Below are positions 1 through 11,311 of a stretch of 64,000 nucleotides of DNA, one piece after another (within the stretch, counting starts at the first letter, position 1; each line of letters opens with the position of its first letter). The stretch comes from Dipylidium caninum (Eukaryota > Platyhelminthes > Cestoda > Cyclophyllidea > Dipylidiidae): NCBI GenBank assembly GCA_017562135.1, contig QEYB01000526.1, forward strand, positions 496,001-560,000. Direction: 5' to 3'. The notes beneath the pieces are model-generated. The model saw only the letters and a program-made list of their open reading frames with translations, had not been told where the DNA came from and made no database searches. Made by a program: the position numbers and the translations under genes.

Positions 1-1527
1 GCGCGGGCGCGGCTTTCCAGACTGAGGGCAGAAGGTCTCCACGAGGCGTCCGGTGGGGATGGATCCGCGGGCGGAGAAACTGCTCGGCGCTGGTTCCGCT
101 GATTCCCCAGTCGCAGACGAGGAGGAGTGGGGAATGCGCTCCGCATACACACACGCACACACACTTGCGGCCAAAACTCGTGGTGGAGTCGCGTCCAAAC
201 CGGAGGGGAGATCAGCGTCTCTTCGGCCCCGGCGGTGCTCAAACATTTGAATAGAAAAAAAAATGATAAAGAAAGCACAAACAAGAAGGTTGACTCATTT
301 GTACGGGGCGTGTGAACTGAGGCAACTGCGGACGATCGAGCGACTGCCTCAGAAGGCAGTCGACGTCCTCGTCGCCTCCGTCGTCGTTGGTTCACCACAT
401 CGCCACTCGAGATGCGGAGTGGCTGCGGTGTGAGCAGCGAAAACGTTCGAGCAAGTGAATAGAGAGGAAGGCACCCGCAGGAAACAGGCAAAAGTCGAAA
501 TCTCATTACAAAAATGCATGGAATGCTCAAGGGGCGATCCGCCTCCTTCCTACAAACAACCCGGAGAAACTGAGACAGCGCCAAGAGAAGGTGGTGTCGT
601 ACACGGGACGGAGCGCATGAAGAAGAAAAGCCAGCGGCTGCATGACACGAACGCTGGACGACGGCCACATGAAGCTTCGAGGACTCCTGACAAAGTAACT
701 AGCCGCCACTACGAAAAAAAAAACATTCAATCCTCGTTCATTGACTCCGTAATCCAGACTCTTCCTCAAAAACGGTGCACACGATTTGCCCAATCCTCGG
801 CACCGAGTCACAGATGCCAGTGGATACTCTTTCGACCGACTACAATAAATTATGTTAAAGATTGCGCTTTTTATTTCCCACTTATTTGGAAACGCTCGTT
901 TCATAGTTTTCCAACGCAAACAACCAGACATTTTAAATGACAGCACAACCTCCTCCGCACTCACCTGATGTCTCGACGGCCCAGCGACTGTTGCCTCCTC
1001 CGTAATTAGGAAGTAATTTGAGAGGAAAATGAGATTATAAAAGACCTCGAGTGGTTCATTGCCTCTAAAAAATAAAATTTTTTGGTTGGAAAAGTTATTT
1101 ATAGCTGGTCGAAGCGGTGACAGAAAGTCGCAATGTCAGTAGAAGTCATTTCAGCGGTTTGTTTTCATAATTTCCGAGCAAATGATCTTTTAAAAAAGGC
1201 GAAAAATGCCTTTCGTGTCGGGAGCTGATTTTCCGCGCCCAATTCGCCGTCTCCCGGGGTGGGGGCAGTATGAGGCGGCGGGGGGGGTGGACGGAGGGGC
1301 GAGGGAGGGGGGGTGGAGGAAGCGCTTATTTGGACACAAAAGGTGCTTCGTGTCACCTCAATTGGGAGGTCTGGCAACTGGTGAATGCCCAAGCAGAAAC
1401 GGACGGAAATTCCTTCTATGAAGAGCTTTCGTGATTCTGACCCAAGGCGCTCCCGCGAATGTCCTTCCTGCGTGCCTCGACGGGGCTTCCGGTGCGAGAC
1501 GTGGGAGTCGTGGAGGACGCGTTAGGC
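1..1527. other. No gene recognised; GC-rich with an AT-rich patch
   Basis: I see no family-like protein on either strand. The stretch about 700-1,200 is AT-richer, with short A runs. The segment 1,262-1,320 is G-rich. Open frames here are short and overlap each other in several frames, which is typical of GC-rich non-coding DNA. Confidence 0.5.
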
Positions 1528-2019
1528 GCCATGTGACAGACGACGTCGGCGTGACGTGTGGACAAAGAGAGAGGCAGCGGCCAGCTTCAGGATCGGTTCG
1601 GCTTCCACTCCTACTTCTAATTCTAATCGTCCGCCTCGTCGTCCTTCTCCTTCTCCTGCCCCACCACCACCACCACCAACACCAACACCACCACCAACAC
1701 CCACAGCACCGACAGCGGCAGCGGGGAAAACAATTTCGCATTCCCCTCGTGCTGCGATGCGGAAGAAGGCGCAGCATCCTCCGACAGCGCTGATCTCCTC
1801 CGACTTCACCTGAACACGACTCGAGGCAGTCGGGGGCGGTCGGGGGCGGTCGGGGGGCAGTCGGACGAGGGAGGGAGGAGCGAGCGAAAGGGAGACTGGA
1901 CTGCCGTGGTTGGGGAAGCGTGGGCTGGAGTGAGGAGGGCGGAGGGGACTGTCGAGCTTGTCATCCCCTCCGGCCGACACACGAGGCTGTCGGCAGGTGG
2001 AGGCACTGAGCAGCGTCGC
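1528..2019 (+). repeat. Dispersed repeat family R1, copy 1 (long form)
   Basis: This segment is alignable by eye, in the same orientation, with 11,911-12,223. Shared blocks include the start (gccatgtgagag-like), a block reading ttccactcctacttctaatt followed by a CCA-rich tract, and an end block around gactgtcgagcttgtc and cactgagcagcgtcgc. Copy 1 is about 180 bp longer; the extra sequence includes a decamer-like CGGTCGGGGG run at about 1,826-1,862. I see no transposase or terminal inverted repeats, so its class is unknown. Open frames through both copies differ by indels and do not look coding. Confidence 0.7.
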
Positions 2020-2129
2020 GGAAACTCCTCAGTCGTCGGTGATGATTCAATTCGTTGCTCTCACCAAACTGAATTCGCCTCTTGAAGGGCCTCCGAAGGG
2101 CTCACATCCCCGGGGAGACCGAAAGTGAG

Positions 2130-2441
2130 CGGCTTCTCCTCAATCTGATTCTCCGCCTCCTCCTCCGCCTCCTCCTCCTCCTCCTCACCGTCCCTGCCAC
2201 CCAAGAAATCATCCTCATCCACACCGTCTCGCAGGGTCTCCATTCACTTCTCTCCGTCGAGAGGAGAGGAGAGGACCTGAGCCGCGGTTGAGCAGGGTCC
2301 CACTGCGACACTCTGTCGCGTGTTCAGTGTTCAGTGTCCAGTGTCCAGTGTCGTTGTCGTCGTCGTCGTCGTCGTCGTCGTCGTCTTTGCCCTCCACCGG
2401 TAAACAGAAGGAGGTAGAAGGAGAAGAAAAGGAAGAAGGAG

Positions 2442-2472
<31 letters not shown>

Positions 2473-2710
2473 GGAAGCAAAGTGGAGGCGGACGAAGAGC
2501 ACGAAACAAGGGAATGCACGCACGCACGCACACACGCACGCACGCAGGCAGGCACGCGCGCACGCAGGCACGCACGACCCGATGCTGCTCCCGTCGGTGT
2601 GCTGCACGTGGACGTGGACGTGCAGGTGGACCGGGTACGGACACGGCGACGTGGTGGAGGTCGGCGGTGGCGGTGGTGGCGGTGGTGATGGTGGTGGTGG
2701 GGTGCAGTTA
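2130..2710. repeat. Microsatellite cluster
   Basis: Consecutive simple repeats lie here: CCT-rich 2,156-2,190, (GTC)n 2,351-2,386, (GAA)n with interruptions 2,402-2,471, (GCAC)n 2,516-2,577 and GGT/GGC-rich 2,655-2,702. All six frames stay open over much of this stretch because of composition, so the open frames mean nothing. Confidence 0.85.
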
Positions 2711-2807
2711 ATGTGCGCTACACACGCATGTTGAAACAGATTGCGTGTTATCTAAAGGACGCATCTGCTCTGACCCCACGCGCCACACACCACGCACCAC
2801 GTCCTCC

Positions 2808-2843
2808 GCCCCGCCCCGCCCCGCCCCGCCCCGCCCCGCCCCC
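2808..2843. repeat. (CCCCG)n pentamer array
   Basis: About seven head-to-tail CCCCG units, near perfect. Confidence 0.9.
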
Positions 2844-3063
2844 GCTCCACATCGCGTGGCCCCGACTCTTCTCTGCTCAATGTTCCGCTTGTCGTGGGCT
2901 CATTCCATTGGGGGCGGTGGTGGGGGCGCAAGCGGAGGACGGGGGGAGGTGCGGGCAGGGGTGGGGGTGGGGGTAAGCGGGTGAGGGGGAGACAGGCCGC
3001 AGCCTGACGCGACCCAGTCCACCGCATGATTCGCTGGTAATCCACGTGTCGGCAGTGGCCAAT

Positions 3064-3127
3064 GGAGGGCGGAGGGCGGAGGGCGGAGGGCGGAGGGCGG
3101 AGGGCGGAGGGCGGAGGCGGAGGGCGG
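3064..3127. repeat. (GGAGGGC)n minisatellite
   Basis: About eight heptamer units, ending in a variant hexamer. The same motif, slightly altered, makes the larger array at 11,091-11,311. Confidence 0.9.
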
Positions 3128-3345
3128 ATGTGTCGAATCGCGGGGACGAGGCACACTCGTTGGGTGGCAATGGGTGGCGGTGGGGGGAGGGCGATGGGCG
3201 ATGGGCGATGGGCGCTTCGCAGACGCGTCCGGGCGCCGCTGGGTGGCCACCTCTGTTCGGACCTGAATGAGGCAGAAGACGTCCTGTCTTCCGTGTCGTC
3301 AGTGTGGATCGACACGAGGAAGACGGCCAACTCTTCTTCACTGCG

Positions 3346-3400
3346 TGTCGCGTCGCGTCGCGTCGCCTCGTCGCAGTCGCAGTCGCAGTCGCAGTCGCAT
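3346..3400. repeat. GTCGC and GCAGTC short tandem repeats
   Basis: A GTCGC pentamer run (3,346-3,372) passes directly into a GCAGTC hexamer run (3,371-3,399). Confidence 0.8.
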
Positions 3401-3593
3401 GTTCCGCCGCGGGAGGCGGGGACGAGATGGAGACGGTACGACGGAACGTCGTGTCTTCCGGTGGAGAGTGCGGTGTGAACAGAAGACGATGGAGAGTTGA
3501 GGGCGTCTTTGCTGCGAGGCGAGACGACCTCGTGGACGAAGGAGGAGGCTGCTGTGAGAGGCGAAATCGCCACTGAGAGTGCTCCGTCGGCCG

Positions 3594-3655
3594 GTTGGGT
3601 CGGTCGGCCGGCCGGCCGGGCGGTCGGTCGGTCGGTGGGACGATCGGTTCGGTGG
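3594..3655. repeat. GGTC/GGCC tetramer array
   Basis: Imperfect alternating GGTC and GGCC units, partly self-complementary. Confidence 0.75.
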
Positions 3656-3844
3656 GACGGTCTGCAGGATTGTTTGTGGCCGGTGGTGGAAGGTGGCGAC
3701 AGAGATGGTGGCGGTGGAGGTGGGGAGTGGGTGGGGTTGGTGGGCGGGTGAACGAGGAATCTCCGACCTCGTCGAGCGGTTGCGATGTTTTCTCCGCACG
3801 CGGTAGAGCGGGTGACGTTGGCAGTCTGTTCGCCCCGTCGGTGG

Positions 3845-5570
3845 TGCGCTTGGCGTGGGGGGGGGGGCGTGGGGGCGTGGGGGGGCGGGTGGAGCTGCGA
3901 GGGGGGTGAGAACGCCCTCGAAAGCAAATAACTCACGTGACCTCTCACTGCGCGGGCGTTGAGAGTTGGCCTTGGCCCGGTGTGGCCTGACCGAGGGACT
4001 GGCCAGCGGACGAGCCGGGGCGACTCCTCCGCCGTCCCTGTCCGGAGGCGGGAGCGAGCGTGCCGGCGGCGCCATCACCTTTCCATGTCCCCCTCAGCAA
4101 GACCTGCTTCGTCCAATCAGTCGGCGGGTTGTTGGCACAACTCGCGCACATGCACATCCATCCTCAACCACCCATCCACCACAGGAGCGTTTTATCGATC
4201 ATCCGATCAATTTGTCGGTCATATCGATCGGGTGGAGTGGAGGAGTCGAGGTATTCTTTCCCGTGAGGAGGAGGAGCCTCGCGTTTTCGCGCTTTATTCT
4301 TTATTCTTCCCCTCCCCCTCCTCGGCGCTCCCCTCCACTTCCCTCCCCCCCCCGCGACTCCCTCGTTTCCTCTTCCTTGCCGCGCTCATTATATTTCCCA
4401 CCGTCGCGCCCCCTCCCGTCGTCCCGTCCCGTCCCGTCCCGTCCCGCCCCTCCACCTTCTCTGCTTTCCCTTCCCGCCCACCGTTGCTCCTTTCGAGGGC
4501 GCCTTTCCGCCTTTCCGCTTTTGCGCGTCGCTCGTTTAATAATATCACAGGCAACTCTTCTCCACTTTTTTTTTTCACGAGGACTCACCGTCTGGCTCTC
4601 TTTTTTACCCTCTTCACGCCCTTTTCAACCGTCGACTTGCCCCACTCGTTCCCCCTCCCCCACTCGCCCCTCCCCCTTCCCCCAACGGTGGTCGGTTATT
4701 CTCCCCTCCCCTTGCGGGTTGATGCGGCCTTTTCAAGTGGCGCCCCTTTCCGCGCTTGGACGACGCCCACCTCCTCGCCACCATCCCATGGCATGCGCTT
4801 GTGAAGCTTCCCGAGTCACGGTCGTGACGTGTTGTGGCTCATCTCTAGTCCCCTCGCGGCTCCCCCGCCTCCCGGCTCCACCTCGGCTCCTCCGGCCCTC
4901 CCGCCACGCTCCTCCCCCTCCTCCTCTCCTCCTCCTGCTCCTCCTGATGGCGAGGCATGAGTTAAAGGAAATGCGCTTCACCAGGTCCTGCTGTGACAAG
5001 CAAAACTCGCGCCTCCTAGCAGCCTTCGCACTGCAAAGCTGATCTAAGTCGAGCCGGTCCGGTGTGTGTGTGTGTGGTGTGTGCCTGTGTGTGTGTGTGG
5101 TGTAGATGGCCTGAAGCCCAGCTTGTCATTTGCCTTCCTCGGTCCAATTAAAGACACAAATGCTCGGTCTCTGCACATTTATTTTCCTCGAGTTTTTGCC
5201 AAATGGCAGAAATGTTTTTGACGCGGCATTGGCCAGATCGCGGTACACCGCTGCTGTTTGTTAGTAGTAGGGTTTTGGTGGGGGCCACATTAGGCACCAT
5301 CACAATTTGGTCTTTGCTTCTCTGGTCTCTCTTCTCTCTCTCTCTCCTCTCTCTCTCACTGGCGGCAGCAATGGACAGCAAATGAGGGCCCGTGTTCCGC
5401 CGCCTCGCCCTTCGCCAGCATTACATCGGGCGCGTGCAGGTCACCCGAGGCGCCGATGCTTTGCCTGGGCCAATGAACTGCTGGCAAATTGAGCGTTAAA
5501 TCCCAGTAAATTTTCGTCCCCGCTTGAGACCTACAGATTCTCCAACTCACCTTCCTTTGTGTCATCCCTC
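3845..5570. other. No gene recognised; G-rich then pyrimidine-rich tracts
   Basis: 3,845-3,910 is a run of G blocks. 4,290-4,960 is strongly C/T-rich and includes a (GTCCC)n array at about 4,422-4,447. 5,060-5,103 is an interrupted GT repeat, and 5,315-5,360 is a CT tract ending in a possible acceptor (ggcggcag, about 5,370). The sequence after that tract has open frames up to a possible donor near 5,439, but I could not link it confidently to a known protein. Confidence 0.45.
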
Positions 5571-5698
5571 ACGGAAATTCTACTCACAGATATGTAATCA
5601 TGATGATATGTGAACATTCACCTGAACATGATGCCTACCGCTACCCTGCAACCTATTCAATTCACTCTTGATTAGATGATACCATACGATTCTTGCAG

Positions 5699-5931
5699 CA
5701 CCACACAACAACAAACAGCAGCAAAGTCACCTTCACCAAGCCAGTCGCAGCAGCACGCAGCAGCGCAGCAGCAGCAGCAGCAAGCATCAGCCACATCTCC
5801 AATCATCCATTTCGACGGCCTCCTCCACCTCATCACCGTCCTTTATACACGCATTCTACAATTCGCACAACAGTGCATCCCAAAATACCCCAACAGCAAC
5901 ACAACCCAGCCACCATCAACATCACACCTGA
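5699..5931 (+). CDS. Possible 3'-terminal coding exon, Gln/Ser/His-rich, protein unknown
   Basis: A CA-rich, CpG-poor segment follows a candidate acceptor (attcttgcag, AG at 5,697-5,698) and leads into AT-rich sequence with an AATAAA at 6,084-6,089, as expected of a last exon plus 3' UTR. In the frame ending at TGA 5,929-5,931 the product is rich in Gln, Ser and His, with a distinctive stretch FIHAFYNSHNSASQN about 27 residues before the end. Such low-complexity tails are common in developmental transcription factors, but the family is not recognisable. All three forward frames are open through most of the segment: one runs from about 5,676 to 6,080, another from about 5,693 to 6,034. The reading frame is therefore not proven. 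Upstream exons would lie on + before 5.6 kb; none was identified with confidence. Confidence 0.3.
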
Positions 5932-6083
5932 CCCCCAACAGCAGATTCACCCATCACCACCAAGCTTTTCAATTCGGCCAACACTTTGCTGTTTTTCCTC
6001 CAACGGTTACGTGCCCACACCGAATATTCTTTAATTATATTAAATTCCTCCAAACCTTTGTTCGCCAAAATTTTGATTAAACA

Positions 6084-6089
6084 AATAAA
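6084..6089 (+). terminator. AATAAA poly(A) signal
   Basis: A canonical hexamer sits in AT-rich DNA about 150 bp after the possible terminal exon, followed by T/G-rich sequence. This supports a + strand transcript ending near 6.1 kb. Confidence 0.45.
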
Positions 6090-6179
6090 GTATCTTCAGT
6101 TAATTTTGCGACATTTGTTGGTAGACAATCCGCGGGCCGCAGATTGTTCAGTTTACAATGTCACACTTCCCATGTGATT

Positions 6180-8295
6180 TTACAAGTCCACATCTTCCCC
6201 TTTATTCTTCCACCCACTGTCCCAAACAGGGGTGGCCATGATAACTGTCGGGCTATTCTCACAGTCTCCCTCTCCCTCTGTGTGTGTGCGTGTGTGTGTG
6301 TAGAATAAGAAATGGCTTTCCTAAGGTTGGGAAACCACTTTTTGCTCCCTCTCTCGGCCTTTTTCTCTCTTCACTCCACTCCTCGGACATTCCGATTATC
6401 CCACTCCGCAGGGTAGAAACGCCTAATCTAGCGAGGGCGCACCACTTCTCTGCCCACTAATTTGAAGCAACAAATGCCTTTTGCGCCTCGCTTTTTCTCC
6501 CCACCGAGTGCTCGAGTGATGAGGTGAATCGCAAGCAGCTGACCAGGGCGGCTTGGCTCATCACCAAACCAAACACTACTGGTTGGACAACAAACCGCGT
6601 TTTTTGTCCAGTCAGAAACATCTTCCATTCCCCAACCGAGGCTGGAATTTGGCGTTGGTGGTAATCCGGAAGGGACAAAAAGTATTAATAATATTATTGT
6701 TGGACATTTCATGGCGTCGGAGACACGTTTTTGGAGTGAATGGACTGGCCGATCGGCTTGGAGGGCCGCGTTCTCTTCCACCTCCCCCCTTCTCCACGTC
6801 TACACACGCTCGATGAGTCGCGGTTTCGCCACCTGTCTTGTCCCCAGCCTTCCGTGTGTGTTCGGACCAAAAGAGGAAAAAGGGAAATTAGGGTCGGGCG
6901 AAGGAGGAGGCGAAGGGGGGCGCGCGCTGCCACACACACACACGCACGCGCGCACGCCGGTTTGCGCAGGTGAGTGCGGAAGTCCGAAGGGATGTCAAAT
7001 CACAGATAAATCGGCTTGTCGTCCAGCCCGCGGAATCGATTAGTTCAGCCACCTCGATTGGTGGACGTGAGCGGACCTCGACCACCCCACATGTCTCGTC
7101 TTTACGCCTTCGTTCGTGTGGGCCGATCACGAAAAAAATGGCCACAACTGGACCAAAATGGCCGGGCCTTGTTTTCTTTACCTTTCGTGTGGGCATTGCA
7201 CAGGAGGAGTTCCCCGAAGAAAAAGCGATGCCGTTGCCTCGAAACTGCCCTCAAACGTTTCTCCTCCTCCGCCTCCGCCTCCGCCTCCGCCTCCGCCCTC
7301 CGTCTCGTGCCACGAAACCGTGTTCGGGGCGACTTTTTGGTTATTGTGCAATTTAACCTGCTCATCTGAGATGCGCACCATGCGCCCTTTCCCTCCCCAC
7401 CGCCTCTTCCTGTCCCCGCCGTCACGCCCCACCCCCCCTTTTATCTGAAGTGAGCGTTTTTAGTGTCACACAGGCGTGGAAATGCAGGGCGCAGGATCCC
7501 CCGTTAAACTTCACACCCCGGCCAGGAGGAGTACAAGACTCGGGAGTGGATTAATAGGCCTGCCACTGACCAGTGAGCAAATGTTTTAAGAGAAGTAGAT
7601 CGAAAAGGAGGTCCGCACCACTGTACTGAGATCCGTTTCCCCCTAACCTCACATCCATCAGTTCCTCCTGTCGGAGGCATCGACTGAGGGGGTCGTGTGC
7701 AACAAAGCGCCTATTGGCTGGGTTGGAGCCTCACCTCAACGGGGCCACGGGAGACGATTGGAGGCGGCAGGGGAAAGGACGCCTCAGCTGTCAGGCCGGA
7801 GAGTGCAGTGAACTCCCCAAGGGGGTCATTAGGCTCGAGGGCCCACAAAGTTGGGCGGGCCCTCCCTTCCCAAGGAGCAGCATGGGATTCCCAGATGTTT
7901 GAGGTGTTAGCGTGGGGATGCCGCCGGCCGGCCGGCCGGGCCTGAGGCGAGGACCGGGCGGGCCGGACCCGGGGCCGAGGTGGTGGGGTGGGGGTGGGGG
8001 AAGGTGGGGGTGGGGGGCCGGGGGGTGGGGAAAACGGGGGCCGAATGCTACTCAAAAAATGCGTTAGGACAGGAATTGGAAGCAGTATTCAGCCTCAACT
8101 CCAGCTCCCAACCCATTACTCATATCTCCCTCGTCAGTGTGCGCAGTGTGGGGAAATGATTTGATTCCTCGCCCTCCTTCCCCCTTCCACCCCTCGCACA
8201 CGCAATAAGCACACATTCCCCACCTTTTTTTTAAAATGTATATGCTCTCTGATTTTACACCTCGAGTTGTAAAATAATATACACTCGAGAGCGAA
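6180..8295. other. No gene recognised; GC-rich spacer
   Basis: Contains a (CTCCGC)n-like array at about 7,260-7,300, several CA/GT runs (6,280-6,300 and 6,930-6,950), a GGCC-rich palindromic stretch at 7,921-7,942 and a long G-block tract at 7,981-8,040. No open frame resembles a known protein. Confidence 0.5.
7981..8040 (+). repeat. G-block tract, potential G-quadruplex
   Basis: At least eight runs of four or more G separated by 1-4 bases lie on the + strand. This fits the G-quadruplex pattern several times over. A similar, shorter tract lies at about 3,845-3,905. Confidence 0.6.
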
Positions 8296-8299
8296 GGGT

Positions 8300-8307
8300 T
8301 ATATAAA
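8300..8307 (+). promoter_or_regulatory. Candidate TATA box for the NeuroD-like gene
   Basis: TATATAAA stands out in otherwise mixed sequence. It lies 219 bp upstream of the ATG of the candidate first exon (8,526) and about 1.36 kb upstream of the bHLH exon. No transcript evidence is available, so this is a positional inference. Confidence 0.25.
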
Positions 8308-8525
8308 TGTTCTCGCCTCGTCCGTTGCCACTTCTCCTCGCCCTGAGTCATATTGAATTAGCCTTCTTTTTTTCGCTGTCCACAACAGCCTCAGCGTTCC
8401 TCACATTGTCCCCCTACACTGTGCGGACTCAGTCCGAGTAGTTTTTCCCCTCCCAGTGAGGCGATGCGCCGTTCGGAGGTTTCTCAGAGCCCGCACCATT
8501 TCGTCGTCCCACGTCGCACGTCAGG

Positions 8526-8577
8526 ATGGCGGATCGTCGGGCGCTGAGTCCGATCGAGGGTGGCGATTCGAGGCTCG
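8526..8577 (+). CDS. Candidate first coding exon of the NeuroD-like gene
   Basis: An ATG with A at -3 and G at +4 opens 17 codons (beginning MADRRALSPIEGG) plus one base, up to a possible donor gtgttt at 8,578. Another possible donor, gtggcg at 8,560, ends in the same phase. Either joins in frame to the bHLH exon at 9,666, making a GAT codon (Asp) across the junction. Both donors are weak matches to consensus. The correct phase, the good start context and the TATA box upstream are the only support. The bHLH exon has no in-frame ATG ahead of its DNA-binding region, so an upstream coding exon must exist somewhere. Confidence 0.3.
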
Positions 8578-9665
8578 GTGTTTATTACTACACTCGCTCC
8601 GCTCACTCACACCCTATAATCACACACACACCAGTATCGATTTGGTTTAATGACTTTCCATTGTGGATGTTATTGTCGCCAACATGGCAACTGTTTAATT
8701 GGCGACACTCGGTGCTCCGTTACGGCGTGGCTGCTAAGGCGGCACAACTTGAGGGTGGAATATATCTTCTGCGGGGGGTCCCCTTTGCCCTTTTTTTCGC
8801 CATTTGACTCACCACTTCCGTTGCAACCGGATCGAGGAGAGCAACCTTTCAAATCACGTCACTGCCCGATTGGTGGGAAGCACCCAAAAGATTTTTGCCC
8901 GGCGCGGTGTGTCTGAACTGGTCGGATTTTCGGCCAATACGCGGGGATGGAGTGGGAAAGCATAGCGGAAGAGCATAAAATTGATTTCGCACAGAGAGGC
9001 GGGAATGGTGGGGAGGACGAGGCGGAGCGGGTAGGTAGGGGGATGTCTACGCCCGTTTGGCGGCGGCGGCGGCAGGGCGTAGCGAGCAAAAACGGTCCTG
9101 TACGGGTTGACCATCTGTCCGATCGTGAAGCGTTTGAGCTTGCCAGATGTTCGATAAACCCCTCCACACCCTCCACGCCCCCCTCCCCTCCAACCTTCGC
9201 TGTCCACTGGATGAGGGGGGAGCTCGGAGGGGCTGCTGATTTGCGAACCATTCGACAAATATGCTGGCAGCCGAAGAAACGGGTTTGAGGGAACTTTTCA
9301 GATACCATAAACCTAATCCCTTAATCCTGCATTCGCGAATCGGAGATGTTCTTCTTGTTTATTCCGTCCACAAATCCTTATATTACTCGCAATCCAACTT
9401 AAACCAGTTCCACTTTCATGCCGCCTCTCGTCATAATCCCATCAATCAGCCGATCGCTCTTCCTCATTTCTTTCTGACCTAACCAATCACCCATTGTACT
9501 TCCAATAATTTTCCTCTCATTAACTTATTTCGTTCTCGTCCAATATAACATGCCGCCTTGATGGCAGGGCGCCTATGTGATGGCGTACTCAAAGGGTGTA
9601 TTTTTGAGGTTGGCTAGTTTACGCCACTACTAACATGAAATAAGTAGTATTGTGTGATTGCGCAG
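8578..9665 (+). other. Candidate intron 1 of the NeuroD-like gene
   Basis: The last 400 bp are pyrimidine- and AT-rich. A perfect branch-point-like ctactaac (9,627-9,634) lies 31 bases before the acceptor gattgcgcag (AG 9,664-9,665). The 3' end is better supported than the 5' end, which depends on the tentative first exon. No other coding sequence was recognised inside. Confidence 0.4.
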
Positions 9666-10249
9666 ATTTCGGAAATCAGGGTGACACAGAGGCTCTTTCC
9701 CAACGCCACCGAAAGAAACGTGGACCTAAGAAGAAGCCCCTTACGAAGGAGCGTGAAGATAGGATGCGCAACCGCCGAGCACGAGCCAACGACCGGGAGC
9801 GCAACCGGATGCACGGACTGAATAGGGCGCTGGAAGCACTACGCGAGCGCGTCCCGGTATTCTCAGCCAATCAACGGCTAAGCAAAATCGAGACCCTCCG
9901 ATTGGCTAAAAACTACATCCGCGCTTTGACGGATATTCTGGAGAGCAGCGAAACGCAACCGGATTCGCTGAAAATGGCATTGACGTTGACCGATGGATTA
10001 TCGCAAAATACGACTAATCTAGTGGCGGGATCATTGAAAGTCAGCCCCAGAGTGCTGCTGCAAATGCAAAAGAGGAACAGCCACGGCATCAGCGGGGGCG
10101 GGAGTGCGAGCAGCTCGATTCCCCATGAAGCGGAAATGGCGCAGGAGGCCGAGTACTACTGCAATAATTATGGGTTTGGCCAAGTGCAGCAGGACCTCTA
10201 CTCCCCGGTCCCAGATTGTCGGTTCCCTGAGGGCTTCATGAATGAGTGA
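9666..10249 (+). CDS. NeuroD-family neurogenic bHLH transcription factor (main exon)
   Basis: Encodes a nuclear basic helix-loop-helix regulator; family members heterodimerise with E proteins on E-boxes and drive neuronal differentiation. The exon reads about 194 residues to TGA 10,247-10,249. It starts with a lysine-rich nuclear signal ([12 protein letters not shown]), then the bHLH at about 9,770-9,940: basic region with [12 protein letters not shown], helix 1 [10 protein letters not shown], loop, and helix 2 [17 protein letters not shown], which is diagnostic of the NeuroD/neurogenin group. A second block after the b[22 protein letters not shown], corresponds to the conserved neuronal-bHLH domain found in NeuroD but not neurogenin, so I favour NeuroD. 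The remaining tail is Gly/Ser then Tyr/Gln-rich and short for vertebrate NeuroD. The bHLH is not interrupted by an intron. The N-terminal start lies in an upstream exon (see 8,526). Confidence 0.9.
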
Positions 10250-10455
10250 TACTTAACTAGGCAGACAAACATATTTATTTACTTCTCGAATCAGATGTGA
10301 TCAAAACTTATTGTCTCTATCAACATATCAGCTCGAATTTGTGGTCTTTCCTTCCCACCAAGAATTTGAAGGGCCCTAGGTCACGGAGAGCAGCCTTCAA
10401 AGTCACAACGGGCCTTAGGGAGACCATTTGGTGACCGATACGGGAAGATATGTGT

Positions 10456-10461
10456 ATTAAA
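10456..10461 (+). terminator. ATTAAA poly(A) signal of the NeuroD-like gene
   Basis: A common variant hexamer, 207 bp after the stop codon, in an AT-rich 3' flank. Confidence 0.4.
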
Positions 10462-11060
10462 ATAATTATCTCGTCGTCACAATGGATAAATTAATTGTAA
10501 ATGAGTGAACAGACTTCTGGTTGTGTAGACAATCCAACAAATGTGTGTGGCTTAAGCGGATGGTGGCGGATGAGCGAAACGCTTTTTTTCTGGGGGAGAG
10601 GAAAATAACAACGAAATTAGTCGAGTACGGCCGGGCGGGACCGGACGGAGCCGGGGGGGTGGGGGGTGGACAATCACGCAGATGCAGACATTTGGTCACG
10701 TGAGGAGTAAAGGTGTGGCCAGATAGACAGTGCAATTACAGACTCCGGCGGAGAGAAGAGTTCCATCGAGTTGAGTTGAGTGTAGAGGGGTGGAATGATA
10801 ACGAGAAAAACCCCTCGATTGACACCGTCCCATCGCCTGGCTGAGGCGCTTCTGTGTCGGTGGGGCGTGTCTGCTCGCAGCTTATCAGGATCAAGCAGCC
10901 CACCTCCGTTTGGCCCACCTCCGTCCTCCCCTACGTTGTCTTGCACTCACCGCGGCATCCAGTTCATCACCTCGTCAGCTCATCGACTCACCGGTTCGCA
11001 GTTCGCCTCATCGCTTCGCCAGTCCATCCGCTCGGCGACCAACTGTCGGCTCGGAGGCAC
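10462..11060. other. No gene recognised
   Basis: Mixed composition, changing from AT-rich 3' flank to GC-rich spacer. The CGGGCGGGACCGGACGG-type stretch near 10,630 and the open frames beyond it look compositional. Confidence 0.5.
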
Positions 11061-11311
11061 GTGGGGACGCGGGGACGCGGGGACGCGGGGAGGTGGAGGG
11101 ACGAGGAGGCGGAGGGGCGGAGGGGCGGAGGGGCGGAGGGGCGGAGGGGCGGAGGGCGGAGAGGGCGAGGGGCGGAGGGCGGAGGGGCGGAGGCGGAGGG
11201 CGGAGGGCGGAGGGGCGGAGGGGCGGAGGGGCGGAGGGGCGGCAGGCGGGGCGGAGGGCGGAGGGCGAGGGGGAGGGCGGAGGGCGCGAGGGGCGGAGGG
11301 CGGAGAGGTTG
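11061..11311. repeat. GC-rich minisatellite (GGGGACGC then GGAGGGGC/GGAGGGC)
   Basis: Three GGGGACGC units (about 11,061-11,090) are followed by about 220 bp of 7-8-base GGAGGG(G)C units with indels. This array keeps long frames open on both strands, none meaningful. It shares its core motif with 3,064-3,127. Confidence 0.9.

Noticed and set aside
2752..3948. 398-codon open frame on the minus strand
   Set aside because: It lies across CCCCG, GGAGGGC and GGTC arrays; its composition alone keeps it open, and other frames are open over the same bases.
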